This document shows, piece by piece, positions 57,424 to 64,000 of a stretch of DNA of 64,000 nucleotides. Numbering within the stretch: the stretch's first letter is position 1; each line of letters opens with the position of its first letter. Position numbers and translations under genes: made by a program. Origin of the DNA: Hetaerina americana (Eukaryota; Arthropoda; Insecta; Odonata; Calopterygidae). A model generated the notes under the pieces. The model was not told the DNA's origin. It saw nothing but the letters and a program-made list of their open reading frames with translations, and ran no database searches. The stretch covers positions 62,001 to 126,000 of the forward strand of contig JAKTNV010000062.1 in assembly GCA_022747635.1 (NCBI GenBank). Direction: 5' to 3'.

Positions 57424-58755
57424 CTACCTTGATCAAAAATTTCCCGGAATTTATTCAGAAAATTAAAAATACAAGTTTATTCATCTAAATCTATATTGTC
57501 CCCTTCAAAGTAATCCCCATCGACTGCAACACACTTATGCCAGCGCTTGATCCAATCCTCGAAACATTTTTTATATTCGGTTTTCGGTATGTCCATCAGT
57601 GCTTCCTGCGATTTTTCCATTACTTCCTCTCGGCTGCTAAAACGCGTTCCCCGTAATGGTTTTTTAACTCGATTGAACAGAAAGAAGTCACAGGGAGCCA
57701 AATCAGGTGAATTCGGTGGCTGTTGGATGGTATTTGTTGCATTTTTCGTCAAAAAATTACGAATAATGATAGCACTGTGCGACGGTGCGTTATCATGGTG
57801 CAAAATCCACGAGTTTTCTGCCCACATTTCTGGTCTCTTTCGGCGAATTGCTTCACGCAAACGTCTCATAACGCCCAAATAATACTCTTTGTTTACTGTC
57901 TGGCCTTCTGGCAAAAATTCATGATGCACTACACCGTTGTAATCCATGAAAACCGTCAGCATTGCCTTCTTTTTTGACTGAAAACGACGTGGTTTTTTTG
58001 GTCTCGGCTCATTTGGTGAACGCCATTCACTTGCCTGATGTCTGGATTGCGTGTCGTACTCATAAACCCACGTCTCGTCTCCAGTAATGATCCTTTTGAT
58101 GAATGTGGGATCGGATTCAGCCTCGCAAATCATGTCTTTTGCGACGTCAACACGGTCTCTTTTTTGCATGAAATTGAGGTCTTTTGGCACCAACTTTGCT
58201 GCTACACGACGGAAACCCAAATCATTAACCACAATGTCTTGGGCGGATCCATAGGCAATGTTCAAGTCCTCCGCTATTTCTCTGATGGTTAATTTGTGGT
58301 TATTGACCAACATTTCTTTTACTTTATCAATTTTTTCACCGACTTTCGATGTCGATGGTCTGCCACTGCGTTCATCATCTTTGATTGACTCACGACCACT
58401 TCTGAACCGCTCGTGCCACTGGTAAACGACCATTTTTTTTAGAGAATCGTTGCCGAAACACTTTTCCAACATTTCCAACGTCCGTGCGCCACTAAATCCG
58501 TTTTTTACGCAAAATTTAATACAAGTTCGTTGTTGCAAATTTAAATCCATTTCTGAAATTGTAAAAAATCGCCAACACACACAGAGATAGATGTACTCTT
58601 GGCTACGTAACTTTTGCAAATGTCAAGTTATGACACTAAGATTTAAAGGGAATATCAACAACAGATGTACCAATTTAACAAAAAAAACAGAACTCAAATC
58701 GGAACGATGGGAGCGCCACACGGTGGTTATTCCGGGAACTTTTTGATCAAGGTAG
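57424..58755 (-). mobile_element. Complete mariner element with intact-looking ends
   Basis: 1332 bp flanked by TA at 57422-57423 and 58756-58757. The terminal inverted repeats match at 25 of 26 positions: CTACCTTGATCAAAAATTTC at the left, CTACCTTGATCAAAAAGTTC as the complement of the right, both then CCGGAA. It contains one uninterrupted transposase gene with ~50 bp on one side and ~200 bp on the other. It sits inside another mariner within a Robo intron. Confidence 0.95.
57477..58550 (-). CDS. Mariner transposase, uninterrupted, DD34D
   Basis: A DNA cut-and-paste transposase that acts in the nucleus on its own terminal repeats. 357 aa from ATG at 58550 (MDLNLQQRTCIKFC); an in-frame ATG 23 codons upstream is less likely because family proteins are ~345-360 aa and begin with this first helix. 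Domains: helix-turn-helix pair at about residues 5-60 (FSGARTLEMLEKCF, YQWHERFRSGRES) and 85-115 (TIREIAEDLNIAYGSAQDIV), the linker LVPKDL at ~120, then the catalytic triad in ITGDETWVYEYD (Asp158), LHHDNAPSHSA (Asp253) and SPDLAPCDFFLF (Asp288). Exactly 34 residues separate the last two Asp, the mariner spacing. The C-terminus ends WIKRWHKCVAVDGDYFEGD. All motifs and ends are present, so it may be active or only recently dead. Activity is inferred, not shown. Confidence 0.93.
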   Translation of the reverse strand: MDLNLQQRTCIKFCVKNGFSGARTLEMLEKCFGNDSLKKMVVYQWHERFRSGRESIKDDERSGRPSTSKVGEKIDKVKEMLVNNHKLTIREIAEDLNIAYGSAQDIVVNDLGFRRVAAKLVPKDLNFMQKRDRVDVAKDMICEAESDPTFIKRIITGDETWVYEYDTQSRHQASEWRSPNEPRPKKPRRFQSKKKAMLTVFMDYNGVVHHEFLPEGQTVNKEYYLGVMRRLREAIRRKRPEMWAENSWILHHDNAPSHSAIIIRNFLTKNATNTIQQPPNSPDLAPCDFFLFNRVKKPLRGTRFSSREEVMEKSQEALMDIPKTEYKKCFEDWIKRWHKCVAVDGDYFEGDNIDLDE

Positions 58756-59699
58756 TATAACTGGGCAAAACCAGGACAGAGACTCCATGCTCAAGGCGGC
58801 TTATGGAGATAATACAATGAGTGGATTGGGTGTTTTTGAATGGCATAAGTTGTTTCTGGAGGGCAGAGAGGACGAACGATCATCGGGATGCCCTTTGACC
58901 TCAAAAAGTGATGAAAATCCCGAAAAAGAGTTAAGACTTTGCTGGGCAGGGATCCAATGGATCAAGCGTTGGCATGGTTTTGTGATGAACTTGGCATGCC
59001 TAAAAGTGATGTGCATCGACTTGTGATCAAAAACGTGGGCATGGGAAAGGCGTGCGTGTGTGTGCGTGTGGGGGGGGGGAGTTTATTGCCGTGAGTTGTC
59101 TCGGACGAACAAAAGGAAACTTGCACCTGAGCTTTGCCAAGAATTTCTCGACCCTGCTCCAGCCACCCTACGGCCCTGATTTTGCCCCACCAGACTTCTT
59201 CCTCTTCCCCGAATCAAATCCGTGCTGAAATAGAATCACTAATGGCTCCGTGGAAGCATTACAAGAGGCCGTGATGAGGGCCCTCGGCAGCACTCCAGGC
59301 ACCACCTTCCAGGAAACCCACTGGCAGCAGTGTTTGGAGGGTGCTACTTCAAAGACTTTTGAGAGATTGTATATGTAAATTCTGGCAATGCCTTTTTTTG
59401 ATCGACTCAGTCCTACTACTTTTGGGACATAGTGCCACATATCCCAATTAGGCCATTTCTTGTTTATTAAATGTTTGCCATATTTTGAAGAATTTCCACA
59501 GTACAAACACTGTGTCCTTGTCTAAAGACACATACACACACACACATTTGCATCGGTTTCCTCATCTGCCGTTGATTCATAATTGACAGTTGACCTTTCC
59601 CGCCATTAATCTTCCCCAATTTGCAACCCAGTCCACCCAAACTGTAATTAATTTGAATCAAGGGGGGTTGTGAAATCCTTGCGCGCAGGGTTGACCCAC

Positions 59700-60251
59700 C
59701 TCCAGACCTGGATCCCCTGGCCTTGACGACTGCATCACAATCATGGGAGCAAACTCCACATCGGCGTAGAAGGCAGAGACTGAGTCGTCGGCCAGCTGCC
59801 CCGCACCCACGCCCTCTCCCTCGCTGCAAGAGCACGACCCCGGGCCCGTCGTCTCGCCACCGCAACAGGACGATGAGGATGAGGGCGAGGAGTGCCCCAT
59901 GCCGTCCTCACGGCAGTGCGAGTGCCCTCGGTGATCCGTCCGGTCGGACGATGGCGCGCGGTAGTGGTGGTCCGTGGGACTGGCGCAGTCACTGCGTGGG
60001 GATGAAGACCTCCCGCCCGTGCTGAAGCCAGGAGGGAACCGCGGTATGGGCGGTGGATGGTGTGAGGGCGTCTCCCTCCTTCCCCCTCCACCACTCCTCC
60101 TCGATCGAGAGCCACGGTTCGACTGGCCGCCTCGAGTGGGGGGGGGAGGGGCCCGGCTCCCGCTGGGCACGTCTCCTCCCGTTGGACGCCCCCCTGACAC
60201 TCCCCCGGATAAAGATCCGCCAGATATCACGGATGGATCAGATGACTGCAT
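59700..60251 (-). CDS. robo: Roundabout-like receptor, large cytoplasmic-tail exon
   Basis: 184 codons between a TTCATTACAG acceptor and a GAG|GTGGGT donor, phase 0 at both ends. The text is Gly/Ser/Pro/Arg-rich (GGSLSGGVSGGRPTGG, RAPPPPTRGGQSNRG) and, near the end, LADDSVSAFYADVEFAPMI. The last stretch parallels the vertebrate Robo tail segment I recall as DGSFFTDADFAQAV, which supports the assignment. High GC and repeated Ser/Gly codons contrast with the AT-rich flanks. Confidence 0.75.
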
Positions 60252-60950
60252 CTGTAATGAAAGCATTAGAAATTGCAGCAGCATGAGGTGAGCAATGGGG
60301 AAAGAAACCAAAGTCCCTTTGGATGAATGCCAATGCTGAAACGTTTGGGATGATTGGACTTAATCAAGTCACAAAAAATTGACAATTTAATTTATTCACT
60401 TTCCAGAGTTCATTTCATCACCATTCTGTTGATCCAAATTCCACCCTAACACTCATTTAAACTCTGTGAATAATATACTTCACACTTTCAGGCTTTACTG
60501 CGTGGAATTGTGTGAAGGCCATCTTGAAAGAATTTTTAATTTTCTTCCAGAATTCATTTTAAGGTACAAGGCATTTCACCAACTAGCGACAAGTCGGTGA
60601 AACCCAATGTACCTGAAAACAAAGTCGGTGAAAAATTACAAACTCCTTTCATCTGTGAATAATTGCTGGTATTTATACAAACTAGCGTAGTTCCTGACTC
60701 ATGAGACAAGACCAAAATGAATCTGGATGTTATTGCAGTTTGCTGGTGAAGGGAGAGTTATGAAGTGGCAGGGGAATAACAAATGCGACGGGGAGTGTCA
60801 AGAGATGATCTATTTTTGTATCTATCCTCTGCACCAAACCAGGTCAGTTAACTCCATTAGTAATTCAAATTAGGTAACTTTTACTTTTCGTTCAAACCAT
60901 TTAGTATTCACTATCAACATTAAATTTGAAATGCATCAATTTCAAAGTGC
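60252..60950. other. Robo intron, nothing recognised
   Basis: AT-rich intronic sequence. The SINE-like repeat begins at ~60955. Confidence 0.45.
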
Positions 60951-60954
60951 AAAA

Positions 60955-61400
60955 ATCATTCACCTAGACCAGGATTCGAACCCAGATGCTTTGATATTTG
61001 GTCAAATGCCAGTTAAGCTTCCAAGGCATTCTCTTATGCTTCAAAATGTTGAGAGCTTTAAAGGAACAAGATACTATGATGGAATACTGTGAATACAATG
61101 AAACAGGTATTTGTAGCCATGTATCCATAGTTTTACAATCCATGAGGTTAAACGAACATTCAACCACAATGTTTTGCCTTAGACAAATTCAAAGAAACTA
61201 GCGAAAAATTTCGAGGTATTAGAGGACGCCTTGGTAGCTTAACTGGTTGAAAAAATACTTCACCGGACATCAACGGATCTGGGTTCAAATCCTGGCCAAG
61301 ACAAACATTATTTACACTTTGATGCTGTTGTATTTTAATGCATATTAGTGGACAACCCCATTAAAAGTCACTGTCAAAGCATCTCTCGCAGTTCTTTGAA
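60955..61400. mobile_element. SINE-like repeat with two outward-facing tRNA heads (copy 2)
   Basis: Left head, minus strand (~60957-61032): A box in GGAAGCTTAACTGGCA, B box GGTTCGAATCC. Right head, plus strand (~61226-61303): A box in GGTAGCTTAACTGG, B box GGTTCAAATCC. The two heads are related (both begin GCCTTGG.AGCTTAACTGG) and face away from each other. The ~190-bp interior (GAGCTTTAAAGGAACAAGAT, GGTATTTGTAGCCATG, GACAAATTCAAAGAAAC) and the right flank (CACTGTCAAAGCATCTCTCG) match the copy at 47000-47372. Confidence 0.75.
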
Positions 61401-61670
61401 TATTGAATTCATTATGTGCCAACTCTAACGCTGAAACAACTTCAAGTTTCACAAAACTAAGCATACAAAACATTAGCAGGCCATGTAAGATTTAGTGGTT
61501 TAGAGCACCAATAATAATTATAATAATAATCTATTGCCTACTGATCATACATGCCATAGGAGTCGTTATATACAAAGAAAAGCAAAAAAATACGGGTACA
61601 TTTAGACAGAATTGCTTTAAAAGAGAGCATACACATTAAAGAAAAACACAGTGCATTGATCACGACATAC

Positions 61671-61885
61671 CCGACTAGCTGGGTGACTGGAAGGGTGAAC
61701 CTGATTTCCTCCGGGCATTCCGCACGTTGAATTGCCCCCCGAGGGTGGAGGATGATCCGGTGGAGGGGGCAGGAACTCAGACCAATTGGGCAGAGAAGCA
61801 CCACCAGATGGGGGCACCCAGCGCCCCCCCATGCCGCGGAGGTACCACTCTTCAGGGCAACCCCTCTGCTGTCGACGGTGATCAT
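61671..61885 (-). CDS. robo: Roundabout-like receptor exon with LPPPP (CC2-type) motif
   Basis: 71 codons plus a split Asp codon, acceptor TTCACAATAG, donor CGG|GTATGT, phases consistent with both neighbours. Reads WYLRGMGGRWVPPSGG, then SLPNWSEFLPPPPDHPPP. The N-W-x-x-x-L-P-P-P-P-x-H-P-P-P core matches the conserved cytoplasmic CC2 motif of Robo receptors, which binds the EVH1 domain of Ena/VASP proteins and helps the receptor steer axons away from Slit. This is the strongest evidence for the gene. The rest (GNSTCGMPGGNQVHPSSH) is low-complexity. The extracellular Ig/fibronectin domains and membrane segment are not in the window. Confidence 0.85.
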
Positions 61886-62667
61886 CTATTGTGAACAGAG
61901 TCATGTAAATGCACATCAGTCAAGCACAATAGATTACAGAAACACACAAATGTCTACAGTTCATTTCTATTTTTTACGGGCGTATTCATATTTTTCTTGA
62001 ATGTGTTCAATGAACCTTTAAAAAAAAAAAAAAAAACATTTACAAGCCTAAGTTTGTTTTGTTTCACTTTTCAATTGGTTACACTTGAATAAATTCAAGT
62101 ATTCCTTTATTCACTGATAAAATATATATTTTTTGGCACACTTTTCACTAGTCTAGATTATGTGATAATCATCTGTATTTTTAGTGTAATATATTATTAA
62201 TAACAAAATCTTTCATGTTTGTTATTTATGAAGTAACACCAATGGCCAGGCATAAAATAAAAATAAAGCACATTACAGATGTCAATATCTTAATTTTTTA
62301 AATTAGGAATTCTTCCAAATTTGGGTGCAGGTGTAATTGCATGGAATAAATAAATGAAAGAAATTTGAATATTACTCTTTGCTTGATTGTTAACCTGTTC
62401 AAGTTGAAAATATAGTCTTTTTGAGATTGAATGAGAACTGGACCTATTCTACTGAAAAGAACACAAATAAAATTTTCCTTCCCAATAACAATGGAGAAAA
62501 TTAATAAATTCAATGTTAGCACAAACATTTTGAAGTATTCGTACTAATTATATGCTTCCTAAAGGCAGCCTAATTAGCAGGGGCCTTGGGGATGCTTTAA
62601 CGAGCATGGGTGAAGATATTTGCAGAGATAGTCAGAATGCTTTCACTTCTGAAATACAACAACTCAC

Positions 62668-62842
62668 CAATGCAAGCTGGTCCCGAAGCACCACACGATG
62701 GACTTCCTGCTCTTCCTCCTTGATGACTATGCTGTTCATTATTTGCATCTGAACATGACTGACTTGTTTTGGAGTACGAGTCACTAGAGCCAGAGTGATG
62801 CGTGTCTGAGCGACCCATATCGGAAAATGGCATTCCATTATC
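62668..62842 (-). CDS. robo: Roundabout-like receptor cytoplasmic exon
   Basis: 58 codons plus one base, acceptor CTCTCGTAG, donor TTG|GTGAGT; phase 1 joins the exon at 61671-61885 (split Asp codon). Reads DNGMPFSDMGRSDTHHSG, SSDSYSKTSQSCSDANNEQH, SPSCGASGPACI. Ser-rich cytoplasmic sequence just upstream of the LPPPP exon, where Robo proteins have similar text. It is the first exon of this gene in the window; earlier exons must lie above 64000 or be unrecognised in 62843-64000. Confidence 0.7.
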
Positions 62843-64000
62843 CTACGAGAGAACCATTACAAATAATTATACAACTGAATGATATGAATACTAAACACCT
62901 ATAATCCTAGTTGTAAGCTTTTAAAATCTAAAAACCATGCATTGAACATGAAAAATATACATGACAAAGATGTACAATGAATGCCTTTGAAATTATTTGC
63001 CTAATATCTTCTCTGGAAGCTAAACTTTTGTTTTTTTCTCCCCAGCCATTCATCACCACATACTACACCTGTTCTTTTATGCCTCCACCTCATGTTTCCA
63101 AACCTTTTTACTGAAATAAAGTCACCCATCTGATTTCTGTAACAAACTCTATTAACAGAGGCAAGATGGCTGACACACCTTCAACACCTTCCCCGCATCA
63201 ACAAATGAGTTAGTGGGCCACACATGAGCCACTAGGCTGAATTTGAAATTAAATACTACTTATCTCCCAAGCATACATAATATGCGCCATCATATGTTTA
63301 TTTATTTAAGAATATATAAGATTCTCGAGAAAAAAACATTTACGGTGCCAAGTAAAAACAAAAATGACCGAGAATCAGAAAGGGAGACTAATACTATGTT
63401 AACATTTTCACAAAGGTAATCCACTTGCATTCATAAGTAAGGAAGTATTAAAACTGTAAACACAAATTTTATCATTCCTGATTTCCTAAACAAAAAAGTG
63501 ATCACATGAATTAGAAAATATTCACCAATTTAAGATCGATATGTTTTTCATTCCACCCACGCTACATTTTCACTGATGGCATGTAATTTAAAAGATCAAA
63601 GTCACCCAAGTTCACAGCACATCAACACAGACCCACTTCAGGAGATGCCATATTCAGAAATGAAAATTATTACAAACCATCTAATATGTTGTATACGACT
63701 CAGAGGTGATTTTTTTTTTAACCCTTACTAAAGAAAAAGTGCATCCCATTACGTCACAAAATATGCCCAAGGGTATAGCGGGAAGAATTTAATGCCCCAC
63801 CAAGAATACTTGATGAAATGCCTCACGAGCATTCAATGATTGAAAAGAGAATTGGAAAACAATAAGGGGATCCCAACAAATAGCAATCTTGCCGAGAGTG
63901 GCATCCCTTTGCCTTTGTTCGAATGGCGAACCTAGGGAAAGGTGATGTTGGATATGTGACTCTCGGCATGGGCCTTAGTTTGAGGGTTGACCGCCCTATT
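62843..64000. other. Robo intron continuing past the window, nothing recognised
   Basis: AT-rich intronic sequence. No further exon with acceptable splice sites and recognisable Robo text was found. Confidence 0.45.

Larger units (their letters stand above)
57191..59429 (+). mobile_element. Old internally deleted mariner split by a nested mariner
   Basis: Ends CTGTCCCAAAAGTAGTACGA and, at the right, TCCTACTACTTTTGGGACA followed by TA; about 905 bp without the insert at 57424-58755. Plus-strand transposase text: RYAIKFCV before the insert, then NWAKPGQRL-like text, LKAAYGDNTMSGLGVFEWHK and LFLEGREDERSSGCPLTSKS, then degenerate C-terminal pieces to ~59370. The central catalytic region is missing. 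Same family, same internal deletion and same orientation as the outer element at 33711-35443. In a Robo intron. Confidence 0.85.

Noticed and set aside
60053..60286. Plus-strand Pro/Gly-rich open frames opposite the Robo exon
   Set aside because: Shadow of the GC-rich Robo exon, which has splice sites and family text on the minus strand.

Overview
The window is nuclear DNA of an animal, most likely an arthropod and probably an insect. It is AT-rich and intron-rich, and it is packed with RTE-type LINEs, mariner-family DNA transposons, Penelope-like elements, tRNA-derived SINEs, (AT)n microsatellites and a satellite array. Host genes were recovered by joining small exons at GT/AG splice sites with matching phase and comparing the products with remembered family sequences. 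No bacterial-style operons are present and no virus was recognised.

Layout. 1-5.3 kb: a degenerate ~170-bp satellite whose orientation flips near 3.8 kb. 5.3-8.1 kb: two RTE LINE fragments. 8.2-11.5 kb: mariner remnants and a GC-rich minisatellite. 12.3-17.5 kb: dynactin subunit 6 (DCTN6, minus strand, five coding exons, 182 aa). 17.9-24.2 kb: a repeat island with (AT)n tracts, a mini-mariner, tRNA-derived SINEs, a nearly full-length RTE LINE broken by one stop codon, and a 227-bp palindrome. 24.3-30.2 kb: a small lysine-rich protein of the SMKR1 type (plus strand, two exons), with a 5.5-kb intron full of transposons. 31.9-35.4 kb: more mariners, including one mariner nested in another. 37.7-38.0 kb: UBL5 (minus, two exons, 73 aa). 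40.4-49.0 kb: NPRL2 of the GATOR1 complex (minus, nine exons, 458 aa). 53.6-62.8 kb: cytoplasmic-tail exons of a roundabout (Robo) axon-guidance receptor (minus, continuing beyond the window). One Robo intron holds a mariner with an uninterrupted 357-aa transposase, itself inserted in an older mariner.

The host genes are ordinary conserved animal genes with unrelated roles: dynein cargo adaptor, ubiquitin-like splicing modifier, amino-acid sensing to TORC1, axon guidance, and a poorly characterised lysine-rich protein. They do not form a pathway. The most notable material is the layered transposon record: two independent mariner-in-mariner insertions into the same host family, an apparently young mariner, a SINE-like repeat with two outward-facing tRNA promoters, and long palindromes. 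I found no convincing new biological system.
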